Part shown: positions 16,159 to 25,252 of the stretch, piece by piece | Numbering within the stretch: the stretch's first letter is position 1 | Layout: the number at the start of each line of letters is the position of its first letter | The notes under the pieces: model-generated | What the model was told of the DNA's origin: nothing | Database searches by the model: none | Seen by the model: the letters and a program-made list of their open reading frames with translations, nothing else | Translations under genes and position numbers: made by a program | Assembly: GCA_900556975.1 (NCBI GenBank) | Contig: USQZ01000001.1 | Span: forward strand, 1 to 64,000 | DNA: 64,000 bases | Direction of reading: 5' to 3' | Source of the DNA: an uncultured Clostridium sp. | GTDB lineage: Bacteria > Bacillota > Clostridia > TANB77 > CAG-508

Positions 16159-17706
16159 ATGAAAGATGAAGAATTTGATAAATTGTTAAAAGAACAAATG
16201 AAATTAGATACATACATTCCAGAAAAAATAGATAAGCTTTTTTCTGATTTTGAAAAAAATAAAGTTGAAGATAATCATAAGGTATATAAGTTTAGACGAT
16301 ATCTAAAATCTGTATCAATTGCTGCATGTGCTATGTTGGTAATTTTTGTAGGAGGTTGTACATATGCTCATGTTAATGGAACAAAAACAATTATTTCACC
16401 TATATTGAGTAAATTAGGTATTAATAGTAAGTATGAAGAAAATTCAACTAAATTTAATGATGAAGTTGCTAGTGAAAATGTTAAGATTAAATTAAAAGAT
16501 GGGGCGATTGATGATACTACATTGATTTTAGGATACGAAATAGAGATTGCTAATAGTAATCCTGATATATGGCTTGAAATAATTGGCGAGTATGAAATTA
16601 ATGGAATGAATTTTGAACCAGTAAATTCTACAGTTGATAAGATTTCTGATGGTGAATATGTTTATTATCAAGTATTTGATGTTAGTGAGATTATGATTGA
16701 TAATCCAGAAAATGTTTATATAAGTTCGAAGATTTCTGAAATTAAAGAATATACTGAATGTGAGAATGAAAATTCTGCTTATCCTGTTTATGGAGATAGT
16801 TTGAAAGGTGAATGGAATTTTGATGAGTCTATATCAGTTAAAAATTTAGAAGAAAATAAAAAATATGAATTTAATAATCCTCAAAAGTATGAAATTGCTG
16901 AAAATGTTAATGTGTCTGTTGCTGAATTTATAAAAGGTTCATATACTAATATTTTAAAAATTAAGGTGGATAAAACTAATTACACTGGAGATGATTTTGA
17001 GAAATATTATAAAGTTCTTGATGATAAAAATAATGAGATTGCTATGTATAATGAAGAACAGAGAGAATATGATGATAGAGTATATAATGATAGGTTAGTT
17101 AGTGAGAAGTTTAAAGAAGGTTCTAAATTTAAAATTGAAATATATTTTAAGGTGAGCAGTAAAAAAGAATTTGATAAAGTGATAACTATTCCTGTTGATT
17201 TATCAAAAGTTAAGGAAAAGAGTGAAAGTTCAGATGAATTGAAAGAGTATGATGGAGATGATTATTCTTTTAAATATAATTCTAATTGGAAGATTACAAC
17301 TAAGCTTGGAAAAGATAAACTTGGTGAAAATAGTATATATTTAGGAGCACTTGGAATAGAAATTCCTTCTACTACAAATTCTGAATATACATCAGCTATA
17401 TATGTAAAAACTGTTAATAAAAATCTTACATTAGAGGAATATGTTGATGAGAGAAGATTAATAAGTGATAGTTCAGAATCTGGAGAATATATTGAAATTG
17501 AAAGTGAAATGCTTAATTTGAAAAATAGTGAAGGGTATCAAATAATTTATGAAACTTCTGATGGTTCTGAAAAATATATTTATAAAAATGTGTTTATAAA
17601 AGGTGATGAGAAAATTTATGATATAACTTTTTTCGGTAGTGAAAAAGAGTATAATAATTTAAAGAAAAATGTCGATGAGTTTATTAATAGTTTTGAAATA
17701 AAATAG
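16159..17706 (+). CDS. Membrane anti-sigma factor (DUF4179-like)
   Basis: A 515-residue partner of the ECF sigma factor. Residues 1-48 are cytoplasmic and charged, the likely sigma-binding part. A single membrane helix lies at about 50-70 (VSIAACAMLVIFVGGCTYA). The long extracellular part contains a DUF4179-like beta-rich region (about 95-350) and a C-terminal PsbP-like domain (about 360-515; YDGDDYSFKYNSNWKIT). AAAGGAGG overlaps the end of the sigma gene, so translation is coupled. The external signal is unknown. Confidence 0.8.
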   Translation: MKDEEFDKLLKEQMKLDTYIPEKIDKLFSDFEKNKVEDNHKVYKFRRYLKSVSIAACAMLVIFVGGCTYAHVNGTKTIISPILSKLGINSKYEENSTKFNDEVASENVKIKLKDGAIDDTTLILGYEIEIANSNPDIWLEIIGEYEINGMNFEPVNSTVDKISDGEYVYYQVFDVSEIMIDNPENVYISSKISEIKEYTECENENSAYPVYGDSLKGEWNFDESISVKNLEENKKYEFNNPQKYEIAENVNVSVAEFIKGSYTNILKIKVDKTNYTGDDFEKYYKVLDDKNNEIAMYNEEQREYDDRVYNDRLVSEKFKEGSKFKIEIYFKVSSKKEFDKVITIPVDLSKVKEKSESSDELKEYDGDDYSFKYNSNWKITTKLGKDKLGENSIYLGALGIEIPSTTNSEYTSAIYVKTVNKNLTLEEYVDERRLISDSSESGEYIEIESEMLNLKNSEGYQIIYETSDGSEKYIYKNVFIKGDEKIYDITFFGSEKEYNNLKKNVDEFINSFEIK

Positions 17707-17722
17707 TATTAAGTATTTTTAT

Positions 17723-17758
17723 GAAAAGTATAGCAGAACTGTATTTGCTATGCTTTTT
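17723..17758 (+). terminator. Terminator of the sigma/anti-sigma operon
   Basis: AAAAGTATAGCA pairs with TGCTATGCTTTT, followed by T-rich DNA. Confidence 0.75.
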
Positions 17759-17917
17759 CACATGTTTTTTGAAATTCATGTTATTTGAAAATAATCTTCT
17801 TGTTTTGACGCAGAAAAAAATATATAAAAAATAATATTCTTTCCAAATTATGACAATATTTGCAAACTTAATTGATTATAATGGATTTGTAAAACTAATG
17901 AGGAAAGGAAGATATTT

Positions 17918-18364
17918 ATGAATAATTCTAAAAAAGAACAAGAGAATGTAAAAAGAGTAATGGATCAGAAGATGCTGGAATGTATTGATTCTGAGCTAAA
18001 AAGATTAGAGGATGCTTCTAATATTGAAGAATACAAAAAAATAATTCATGAAAGAAGAATGGGGTTTAATTTAGTTTTTAGTGATTTCGATTTTTACATA
18101 AAGATAATACGTAAGAAAAAAGCTTTTTTGAATAAAAGAAAGATGGAGATTGGTTATAAAGAAATTCTAGATAAAATTTTGAAAGATAAGATAACACACA
18201 AGTTGGAGCAGATTTATAAAAAAGCTGTTATTTGGGGTGAAGGTAGTGAAGAACTTTTTAATTGTAAGATTTCTCAAATAATAGATAGGCAATTAGGTAT
18301 TGGTGAAGTATTGGATAATTATGACGAATGTATGAATTTAGTTAGTTTATATCAAAAAATATAG
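17918..18364 (+). CDS. Small helical protein of unknown function
   Basis: A 148-residue, charged, largely helical protein (many Lys, Glu and Asp; KEQENVKRVMDQKMLECIDS at the start). No membrane segment, signal or known motif is visible. GGAAAGGAAG precedes the ATG. It is isolated between two intergenic regions with no obvious partner. I do not recognise the family. Confidence 0.6.
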   Translation: MNNSKKEQENVKRVMDQKMLECIDSELKRLEDASNIEEYKKIIHERRMGFNLVFSDFDFYIKIIRKKKAFLNKRKMEIGYKEILDKILKDKITHKLEQIYKKAVIWGEGSEELFNCKISQIIDRQLGIGEVLDNYDECMNLVSLYQKI

Positions 18365-18380
18365 TTGAATTAAAAAATAC

Positions 18381-18409
18381 TTGTTAATTAAAAATATTAT
18401 CTATATAAT
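18381..18409 (+). promoter_or_regulatory. Promoter of the dehydrogenase gene
   Basis: TTGTTA (18381-18386) and TATAAT (18404-18409), 17-base spacer. Confidence 0.6.
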
Positions 18410-18477
18410 CTATGTGAAAGTATAGTTATATTTTAAATGGTTATACTTAAGATAAAGAATTTTTAAGGAGGTTTTTT

Positions 18478-19554
18478 ATGGATAGAAAGGTAAGAGTTGT
18501 ACAATATGGTACAGGTAAAATGTCAGTGTATACAATGAGATATGTATATGAAAAAGGCGCTGAAATAGTTGGTGCTTTTGATGTTAATCCTAATGTTATT
18601 GGTAAAGATATAGGTGAAATTATTGGATGTGAACATAAAGGTGTTATTGTTTCAGATGTTAAAGATGCAAGAAGAGTTATGGAAGAATTAAAACCAGATA
18701 TTTGTATAGTTACAACAATGAGCTTAATTGCTGATGTTGAAGAAGCTTTAATGCTATGTGCAGAACTTGGTGTAAATGCTATTACTACTTGTGAAGAGGC
18801 ATTTTTCCCAGGAAACTCAAATCCAATTTTGACTCATAGATTAGATGAAATGGCTAGAAAAAATAATTGTACAATAACTGGTAGTGGATACCAAGATATT
18901 TATTGGGGACAATTAATTTCTTCAATTGCTGGTTCAACACATAAAATAACAAAAATCAAAGGAAGTTCAAGCTATAATGTTGAAGATTATGGTATTGCAT
19001 TGGCTAAAGCTCATGGTGCAGGTCTTACATTAGAAGATTTTGATAAAGAAGTTGCTTCAGTTGATAGAATGTCAGACGAAGAAAGACTAAAAATAATAGA
19101 AAGAGGAGAATATACTCCATCTTATATGTGGAATGTTAATGGATGGCTTGCTCAAAAGCTTGGTTTAACAGTAGTTTCTCAAAGACAAAAATGTGTTCCT
19201 CAAACTCATGATACAGATTTATTCTCATCAACTTTAAATATGAATATTAAAGCTGGAGATGCAACAGGAATGAGCGCTGTTGTTACAACAGAAACTAAAG
19301 AAGGAATTACTATTGAATCTGAGTGTATAGGAAAAGTTTATGCAGAAGATGAATTTGATAAAAATGAATGGACAATTTGTGGTGAACCAGATACTACAAT
19401 AGTTGTCGCAAGACCTTGTACTGTTGAATTAACTTGTGCAAGTATAGTTAATAGAATTCCAGATGTTATTAATGCTGAAGCTGGATATGTTCCAACAGCT
19501 CAAATGCCAGATTTAGAATATAGAATTAAACCTTTAAATGAATATGTAAAATAA
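18478..19554 (+). CDS. Dihydrodipicolinate-reductase-like dehydrogenase (2,4-diaminopentanoate dehydrogenase family)
   Basis: A 358-residue NAD(P)-dependent enzyme. The N-terminal Rossmann fold opens with VVQYGTGKMSVYTMRY (dinucleotide loop GTGKMS) and continues with GAFDVNPNVIGKDIGEIIG. CEEAFFPG and GSGYQDIYWG motifs near residues 107 and 139 are typical of the DapB-like group that includes 2,4-diaminopentanoate dehydrogenase of clostridial ornithine fermentation. No other ornithine-degradation gene lies beside it, so the exact substrate is uncertain. AAGGAGG precedes the ATG; promoter and terminator bracket it alone. Confidence 0.72.
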   Translation: MDRKVRVVQYGTGKMSVYTMRYVYEKGAEIVGAFDVNPNVIGKDIGEIIGCEHKGVIVSDVKDARRVMEELKPDICIVTTMSLIADVEEALMLCAELGVNAITTCEEAFFPGNSNPILTHRLDEMARKNNCTITGSGYQDIYWGQLISSIAGSTHKITKIKGSSSYNVEDYGIALAKAHGAGLTLEDFDKEVASVDRMSDEERLKIIERGEYTPSYMWNVNGWLAQKLGLTVVSQRQKCVPQTHDTDLFSSTLNMNIKAGDATGMSAVVTTETKEGITIESECIGKVYAEDEFDKNEWTICGEPDTTIVVARPCTVELTCASIVNRIPDVINAEAGYVPTAQMPDLEYRIKPLNEYVK

Positions 19555-19566
19555 ATTTTATACATT

Positions 19567-19600
19567 AAAGAAAAACTGGTTAGGGCCAGTTTTTTCTTTT
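19567..19600 (+). terminator. Terminator after dehydrogenase
   Basis: AAAGAAAAACTGG pairs with CCAGTTTTTTCTTT around a six-base loop. Confidence 0.85.
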
Positions 19601-19645
19601 GGCTAAAAATAGGATAAAAAGTGTTTGTATCAGCATAATTTATTA

Positions 19646-19674
19646 TTGACGGTTTTATAATTTATATATATACT
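19646..19674 (+). promoter_or_regulatory. Promoter of the secreted MBL-fold gene
   Basis: TTGACG (19646-19651) and TATACT (19669-19674), 17-base spacer. Confidence 0.65.
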
Positions 19675-19713
19675 AGTAATGTATATTTATGGTTTTTTAA
19701 GAGGAGAAAATCA

Positions 19714-21456
19714 ATGGATCAAAAGAGAAAATTTTTTATAGGATTGTTATTATTTTTTATTTTAACATTTGCATGTGCAACGGTTGGAAATGCTAATACA
19801 TTAAAGATTGAGCAAACTAGAACTTCTTCAGGTGGTGTTACAATTAGTGTTCATTCAGACGTAAAGGTTAGAGAACTTAGAATGTATTCTATGTCTTCAG
19901 GAAAATGGAATTTATTCTATGTTAATAGAGAATCAGGTTATACTGATAAGAAGTTTTATGTTTCTAAAAATAGGGTTTCAGCTAGTGAAAATTCTAGTAT
20001 AAAGATTGTGGTAGTGGATGTAAATGGCGACGAAACAACCAATGAAACACCAATAAATTCAAATCCATCACCAAGTCCAAGTACATCACCAAGCGCATCA
20101 CCAAGTACTTCACCAACTCCTAAGCCAACTACATCAACTAGTCCAAGTACAAGTACGAAACCAAGTCCTTCTACAAGTGCTTCACCAAGTACTTCAACTA
20201 GTCCAAGTACGAGTACAAAGCCAAGCCCTTCTACAAGTACTTCACCAAGTAATTCTACTTCACCAAAGCCAAGTACATCACCAAGCCCAAGTACAAAACC
20301 AACTCAGCCTGCTATTGTAAAATCAATTAAGTTAAATAAGACTTCAGCAACAATGGTAATAGGAGATACTCTTCAACTTGTTAAAACTATAACACCTGCT
20401 AATGCTGTTACAAAATTAACATGGAGTACAAATAATAATAAGGTAGCTACTGTTGATGGAAATGGTAAGGTTAAGGCGATTGCTAAAGGAACAGCTACAA
20501 TAACAGTAAAAACTGCTAATGGAAAGAAAGCAAGTTGTAAAATTACTGTAATTGAAAAACCAGGTTATACTACAAAATTAAATGGTCATACTGTAAAATT
20601 ACCTAAAGGTGATGATAGGGTATATATTTTGGATACACAGGATAGAGATGATAAGAATAACAGATATTCTACAAGTGATGCAATAATAATTGAAAGCAAC
20701 GGAAAATTTGCAATGATTGATACAGGGCTTAAAAGAACATCAAAACGTGTTATGCAATATTTAAATGATTTAGGTGTTAAGGAACTTGAATTTGTTTTTA
20801 TTACTCATGCACATATTGATCATGCAGGTGGCTTCCCAACTATAGCTAATAGTAATATTAAAGTTAAGGGATTATATATTAAAGATATAAGTAAAAGTAC
20901 AAGTAACAGAATGGCTGTTTATAACATGGCTATAGCTGCTGCTAAAAAGAATAACATAAAGATATATAATGTTTCTAATAGTAAATATCAAACTTTAAAA
21001 TGTGGTGATTTTACTTTCAAATTGTATAATACACCAGATAGATTAATAAAAGCTGGAAAAAATAATACTGAGAATGTTAATAGTGTTACTGCACTTACAA
21101 AAATACATGGCAAAAAACTTTATTTTGCAGCTGATATTGTAAATGATGGATATGTTAATTGCAATGCTGAAAATATTGCAGCGAAAGCAGTAGGAAAAAT
21201 AGATTTTTATAAGGTAGCTCATCATTTGTATTCACCAAATAATTCTGTAACTGCTATGAAGATTTTAAATCCATCATCTGCAGTTGCAACAACACAAAAA
21301 GGATATGATAAGAGTATAGCTGCGAGAGACAGAGTACTTAATAATTCAAGAGTTACTGATAAAACATTGAGATACACTGCTGATGGTACTGTAATTTTAA
21401 CTATAGGTGTTGATGGAAACTTTACATTTAATAAGTTAGGTGCAGATGGTGTATAG
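19714..21456 (+). CDS. Secreted metallo-beta-lactamase-fold protein with Big2 domain
   Basis: A 580-residue exported protein. Residues 1-28 are a signal peptide (ILTFACATVGNA). A beta-rich region follows, then a Pro/Ser/Thr linker (about 115-198) built from SPSTST/KPSP units, then a Big2/Ig-like domain (about 203-283; NKTSATMVIGDTLQL ... WSTNNNKVATVDGNGKVKAIAKGTATITV). The C-terminal metallo-beta-lactamase fold (about 300-580) is of the ComEC/competence type, with the metal motif THAHIDHAGG near residue 369. It probably acts at the cell surface on a nucleotide or phosphodiester, but the substrate is unknown. Confidence 0.8.
   Translation: MDQKRKFFIGLLLFFILTFACATVGNANTLKIEQTRTSSGGVTISVHSDVKVRELRMYSMSSGKWNLFYVNRESGYTDKKFYVSKNRVSASENSSIKIVVVDVNGDETTNETPINSNPSPSPSTSPSASPSTSPTPKPTTSTSPSTSTKPSPSTSASPSTSTSPSTSTKPSPSTSTSPSNSTSPKPSTSPSPSTKPTQPAIVKSIKLNKTSATMVIGDTLQLVKTITPANAVTKLTWSTNNNKVATVDGNGKVKAIAKGTATITVKTANGKKASCKITVIEKPGYTTKLNGHTVKLPKGDDRVYILDTQDRDDKNNRYSTSDAIIIESNGKFAMIDTGLKRTSKRVMQYLNDLGVKELEFVFITHAHIDHAGGFPTIANSNIKVKGLYIKDISKSTSNRMAVYNMAIAAAKKNNIKIYNVSNSKYQTLKCGDFTFKLYNTPDRLIKAGKNNTENVNSVTALTKIHGKKLYFAADIVNDGYVNCNAENIAAKAVGKIDFYKVAHHLYSPNNSVTAMKILNPSSAVATTQKGYDKSIAARDRVLNNSRVTDKTLRYTADGTVILTIGVDGNFTFNKLGADGV
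20056..20306 (+). repeat. Pro/Ser/Thr low-complexity repeat in coding DNA
   Basis: About 250 bases of degenerate tandem units (CCAAGTACATCACC and variants such as AGTACGAAACCAAGTCCT) encode the SPST/KPSP linker. Such stretches vary in length between strains by slippage and can be O-glycosylated in secreted proteins. Confidence 0.85.
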
Positions 21457-21482
21457 ATTTTAAATGTTTTTTTGGAGGATGT

Positions 21483-22805
21483 ATGATACAGATAATATTA
21501 CTTGTTTGTTTAATTTTACTTAATGCTTTTTTTGCTGCAACAGAGATGGCTTTTGTATCGTTAAATGATGCAAAAATCTCTGTTAAGGCAAAAGAGGGAG
21601 ATAAAAAATATAAGAAAATAGAAAAAATGCTAAAGAGTCCAAGTAAGTTCTTAGCTACGATTCAAATTGGAATAACACTTGCGGGATTTTTATCAAGTGC
21701 GTTTGCATCTGACGTTTTTGCAAGTCAACTAGCGGTTGTTCTTTTTAATGTAACTCATGTATTTTCAATTGTTGTATGGCAAAATATTTCTATTGTCTTA
21801 ATTACAATAATTTTATCTTATTTTACTTTAATATTTGGAGAACTTGTTCCAAAGAGAATTGCTATGGAAAATGCGGAAACTTTTTCTAAATTTTCTATTT
21901 CAATTATTTCTGCTTTGGCTAAGGTAATGTCTCCATTTGTTAAATTCTTAACATGGTCAACTGATGTGGTTTCAAAACTTTTTGGAGTAAAAAAGGAAAG
22001 CGAAGAAACTGTTACTGAAGAAGAAATTAGAATGATGGTTGATGTTGGTCAAGAAAAAGGTACAATTAATAATGATGAAAAAGAAATGATTAATAATGTT
22101 TTTGAACTAAATGATAAAGAAGTTTCAGAGGTAATGACTCATAGAACTGAGATATTCGCTTTAGATCAAGAAATGACTGCATCAGAAGCTAGTAAGCAAT
22201 TAATTGAAGAAGACTGTAGATATAGTAGAATTCCTGTGTATGATGAAGAAGTTGATAATATTGAGGGAATTTTGTTTATTAAAGAATTGTTAAGAGCAAA
22301 TTCTAATGTTAAAATAAAAAAATTATTGAAGAAAACTATGTTTATTCCTGAAACTAAGAGAATAAATGAAACATTTAAGGAAATGCAGAAAGATAAGGTA
22401 CATATGGCTATTGTTGTTGATGAATATGGCGGAACGGCTGGACTTGTTACAATGGAAGATATTTTAGAAGAGATTGTTGGTGATATTTATGATGAATATG
22501 ATCCGATAGAAGAAAAATATGAAAAAATTGATGAAAATACTTTTGTTGTTGATGGTCAAATTTCAATTTACGATTTTGAAAAATTAGTTGGAGTAAAAAA
22601 TATTGAAACAGAATGTGATACTTTGTCTGGATACCTAATGGAACTTATGGATAGAGTTCCAACAGAGGAGGAAAATCCTGTTATTGAAACAGATAAACTT
22701 GTTTTTAAAATTGAAGAGTTTGATGAGAGAAGAATTGCGAAAGTTAAAGTATGCAAAATAAATGCTTCTAAAAAAGAAAATGATGAAGATGAAGAACAAG
22801 GCTGA
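21483..22805 (+). CDS. CNNM/HlyC-type transporter with CBS domains
   Basis: A 440-residue membrane protein. An N-terminal DUF21/CNNM membrane domain (about 1-140) contains LFGELVPKRIAMENAE. A CBS pair follows (about 205-325; VMTHRTEIFALDQEMTASEA, then VVDEYGGTAGLVTMEDILEEIVGDIYDEYD). The C-terminal CorC_HlyC domain lies at about 350-430. The family moves or senses divalent cations, often Mg2+. It lies directly before the M-box riboswitch and mgtE, so the two genes plausibly form a Mg2+ homeostasis neighbourhood. GGAGGATGT precedes the ATG. Confidence 0.88.
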   Translation: MIQIILLVCLILLNAFFAATEMAFVSLNDAKISVKAKEGDKKYKKIEKMLKSPSKFLATIQIGITLAGFLSSAFASDVFASQLAVVLFNVTHVFSIVVWQNISIVLITIILSYFTLIFGELVPKRIAMENAETFSKFSISIISALAKVMSPFVKFLTWSTDVVSKLFGVKKESEETVTEEEIRMMVDVGQEKGTINNDEKEMINNVFELNDKEVSEVMTHRTEIFALDQEMTASEASKQLIEEDCRYSRIPVYDEEVDNIEGILFIKELLRANSNVKIKKLLKKTMFIPETKRINETFKEMQKDKVHMAIVVDEYGGTAGLVTMEDILEEIVGDIYDEYDPIEEKYEKIDENTFVVDGQISIYDFEKLVGVKNIETECDTLSGYLMELMDRVPTEEENPVIETDKLVFKIEEFDERRIAKVKVCKINASKKENDEDEEQG

Positions 22806-22881
22806 AGAAAAAAGTCGAAAAATGAAGAATAGAGTTGACATAAACAATATTGAGTAGTATAATTAGACTACTGACAAAAAA

Positions 22882-23045
22882 ATACATGGTAGGTGAGGCC
22901 AGTATAGGGATACGGGTTACTACCGCAAACTAGTGGAGACACTACGCGCCGGTTAACAGAGAATGTCGATTCAAGGCATGCTTTAATGTAATTTCATTGC
23001 CCTATAACGCTGAAGCTTGTACGGTATATGAAATGTGGTTTAAGT
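22882..23045 (+). ncRNA. M-box (ykoK) Mg2+ riboswitch
   Basis: Conserved M-box blocks appear in order: GGTAGGTGAGGCC, then ATACGGGTTACTACCGC, then AGACACTACGCGCCGGTTAACAGA, then ATGTCGATTCAAGGCATGC and a late GCTGAAGC...ACGG region. The family binds Mg2+ and ends transcription when Mg2+ is plentiful. The next gene is mgtE, a Mg2+ transporter, and a terminator sits in the correct place (23067-23105). Boundaries are approximate. Confidence 0.9.
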
Positions 23046-23066
23046 TAATAATTATGTTAATTTAGG

Positions 23067-23105
23067 TTCTTATTACTGTGCAAGCACGTAATAAGAATTT
23101 TTTTG
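23067..23105 (+). terminator. Expression-platform terminator of the M-box
   Basis: TTCTTATTAC (23067-23076) pairs with GTAATAAGAA (23088-23097), then eight T. It would form when the aptamer is Mg2+-bound, stopping mgtE transcription. Confidence 0.85.
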
Positions 23106-23144
23106 TATAATATGAAAGTTTTCCAAACTTTTTATTATACAAAA
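23101..23144. repeat. Short palindromic repeat (copy a)
   Basis: A near-perfect inverted repeat (TTTTGTATAATATGAAAGTTT against AAACTTTTTATTATACAAAA). A similar palindrome lies at 50851-50892, with the same order: an AT-rich outer arm, GAAAGTT and its complement. Confidence 0.6.
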
Positions 23145-23261
23145 TTAACTATTATTATAGAAAAAAATAAATATAATATTTTCTTAACAATTTTGTAATA
23201 GTAAAGTTTTCAACATTACTGTGTATAAGAATATAAATAATGTAAGAAGGTAGATAATGAA

Positions 23262-24593
23262 ATGGTAGAAAAATTACAAGAATTATTAGAACAAAAGAAG
23301 TATGCGGAGATTCGTAAAATGTTAGAAAGTTTGAATAGTGCTGATATCCCGAGTATTTTTGACGAACTTGATGAAGAACAAACTGTGGTTGTCTATCGTT
23401 TATTATCAAAGGATATGGCTGCTGATGTTTTTGTCGAACTTGATCCTGATATGCAAGAAAATTTAATTAATGCTTTTTCAGACAAAGAATTAAAAAATGT
23501 GCTCGATGATATTTTTATGGACGATACTGTTGATTTGATTGAAGAAATGCCTGCTAGTGTTGTTAAGCGTATTTTGAGAGCACAAAATTCTGATGACAGG
23601 AAGATGATTAATGAATTATTGAGGTATCCAGAAGATAGTGCTGGAAGTATTATGACAACTGAATTTGTTGATTTAAAAGAAAATATGACAGTTGAAAAGG
23701 CTATTGAGAAAATTAGAAATGTTGGCGATGATGTTGAAAGCATATATGTTTGTTATGTTCTTACATTGACAAGACAACTTATTGGAATAGTTTCTTTAAA
23801 AGATTTGATTATGGCAAATAAAGTTACTTTAGTAAAAGATATTATGGATAAAAATTTTATTAAGGTATCTACTTTGGAAGAACAAGAAGAGGTGGCAAAA
23901 AAATTTGATAAATATGATGAAATTTCTTTACCAGTTGTTGATAATGAAGATCGTTTAGTTGGAATTGTAACAGTCGATGATGCTATGGATGTTATGCATG
24001 AGGAAATGGATGAGGATTTTGAAAAGATGGCTGCTATTACTCCAAGTGAAGATACGTATTTTAAGACTAGTGTTTTCAAGCATGCTCGTAACAGAATTTT
24101 TTGGTTATTGGTTTTAATGATTTCTGCAACAGTTACAGGAGGAGTTATTACTAAATATGAAGATGCTTTTGCAACGATTCCTTTGCTTGTTGCATTTTTA
24201 CCTATGGTTATGGGAACTGGTGGAAACTGTGGATCACAAAGTTCCACATTAATTATAAGAGGTTTAGCAAATGATGAAATTAAATTAAAAGACTTCTTTA
24301 AAGCTTGGTGGAAAGAGGTTAGAGTTGCTTTTTTAGTTGGAATTGCATTATTTATTGCAAATTACATAAGAATTATGGTACAATATAGTAACTTACATTT
24401 AGCAATCATTGTTGGGTGTACATTAATGGGAACGGTTACTATTGCGAAATCTTTAGGTTGCATATTACCTATGATAGCTAAAAAGCTAAAAATGGATCCA
24501 GCTATAATGGCAGCACCATTAATAAGTACAATATTAGATACTTGTTCAGTATTTATTTATTTTAATATTGCTACTTTGGTAATGGGTTTGTAG
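23262..24593 (+). CDS. mgtE: Mg2+ transporter MgtE
   Basis: A 443-residue MgtE channel. The N-terminal superhelical domain (about 10-125) includes DLIEEMPASVVKRIL. Two CBS domains (about 130-255) include EDSAGSIMTTEFVDL and LPVVDNEDRLVGIVTVDDA. The C-terminal membrane domain (about 280-443) contains the pore signature FLPMVMGTGGNCGSQSSTL. The protein gates on cytoplasmic Mg2+ through its N and CBS domains. Transcription is under the upstream M-box. GTAGATAATGAA precedes the ATG, a weak ribosome site. Confidence 0.95.
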   Translation: MVEKLQELLEQKKYAEIRKMLESLNSADIPSIFDELDEEQTVVVYRLLSKDMAADVFVELDPDMQENLINAFSDKELKNVLDDIFMDDTVDLIEEMPASVVKRILRAQNSDDRKMINELLRYPEDSAGSIMTTEFVDLKENMTVEKAIEKIRNVGDDVESIYVCYVLTLTRQLIGIVSLKDLIMANKVTLVKDIMDKNFIKVSTLEEQEEVAKKFDKYDEISLPVVDNEDRLVGIVTVDDAMDVMHEEMDEDFEKMAAITPSEDTYFKTSVFKHARNRIFWLLVLMISATVTGGVITKYEDAFATIPLLVAFLPMVMGTGGNCGSQSSTLIIRGLANDEIKLKDFFKAWWKEVRVAFLVGIALFIANYIRIMVQYSNLHLAIIVGCTLMGTVTIAKSLGCILPMIAKKLKMDPAIMAAPLISTILDTCSVFIYFNIATLVMGL

Positions 24594-24623
24594 TATAAGA
24601 TGTAGAGGAGAATGAAGAAAAAG

Positions 24624-25088
24624 ATGAAGTTTATTAAAGAATTTAAAGATTTTGCGATGAAGGGAAATGTTATGGATATGGCGGTTGGTTTAGTAATTGG
24701 TGGTGCTTTCCAATCAATTATTAAGTCATTGGTTGAAGATATTATAATGCCATTTACAGCACTTTTCACAGGTAGTGTAGATTATACTGATTGGGTTATA
24801 GAAGTTTCTACTGCACAAATTCGTATAGGTTCTTTTATAACAGCTTTAATTAATTTTTTAATTCTTGCACTTTCAATATTTTTAGCTTTGAAGGTGGTAA
24901 ATGGAATTAATAACAGATTAGAAAAAATGAATAAAGAAGTTGAAGGAAAACTTGCTAAAAAGTTAAAGAAAGGTAAGAAAAAGGAAGAGGTTGTTATTGA
25001 ACCTGAAACAAAAATATGTCCTTATTGCTTATCTGAAGTTAAATATAAAGCGACCAGATGTCCACATTGTACATCTGAATTAGAATAG
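24624..25088 (+). CDS. mscL: Large-conductance mechanosensitive channel MscL with zinc-ribbon tail
   Basis: A 154-residue MscL. The first helix and pore (MKFIKEFKDFAMKGNVMDMA, then VGLVIGGAFQSIIKSLVEDIIMP) and the second helix (IGSFITALINFLILALSIFLAL) are typical. The usual C-terminal bundle is followed by a four-Cys zinc ribbon (CPYC...CPHC, residues about 132-150) which is not part of classical MscL. An ATG at 24612 is also possible, but GAGGAG lies only one base from it and thirteen from 24624. It protects cells from osmotic downshock. It follows mgtE by 30 bases. Confidence 0.88.
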   Translation: MKFIKEFKDFAMKGNVMDMAVGLVIGGAFQSIIKSLVEDIIMPFTALFTGSVDYTDWVIEVSTAQIRIGSFITALINFLILALSIFLALKVVNGINNRLEKMNKEVEGKLAKKLKKGKKKEEVVIEPETKICPYCLSEVKYKATRCPHCTSELE

Positions 25089-25188
25089 TCGGTATAGCAG
25101 AGAGAACGCGTGCTTGATGTGTAAATTAGCTTAGAAACCTCTTTGCTTTCTGCATATATCGAAAAGTTTACATACTTTTTTCAAAGAG

Positions 25189-25220
25189 AAACATGCCAAT
25201 TTGTGGTATGTTTTTCTTTT
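25189..25220 (+). terminator. Terminator between mscL and clpC
   Basis: AAACATGCCA pairs with TGGTATGTTT (one G-T pair) followed by T-rich sequence. The 100 bases before it hold another possible stem (GCAGAGAG with CTTTCTGC) with no function I recognise. Confidence 0.75.
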
Positions 25221-25252
25221 TTGTGTGAATAATAAATTTGAGGTGTTGATAG

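Noticed and set aside
20056..20306. CRISPR or minisatellite array
   Set aside because: The repeats are in frame, degenerate and lack spacers; they encode a Pro/Ser/Thr linker.
25089..25188. T-box or other riboswitch before clpC
   Set aside because: No T-box sequence, specifier loop or known aptamer core is visible, and clpC is not an expected target.
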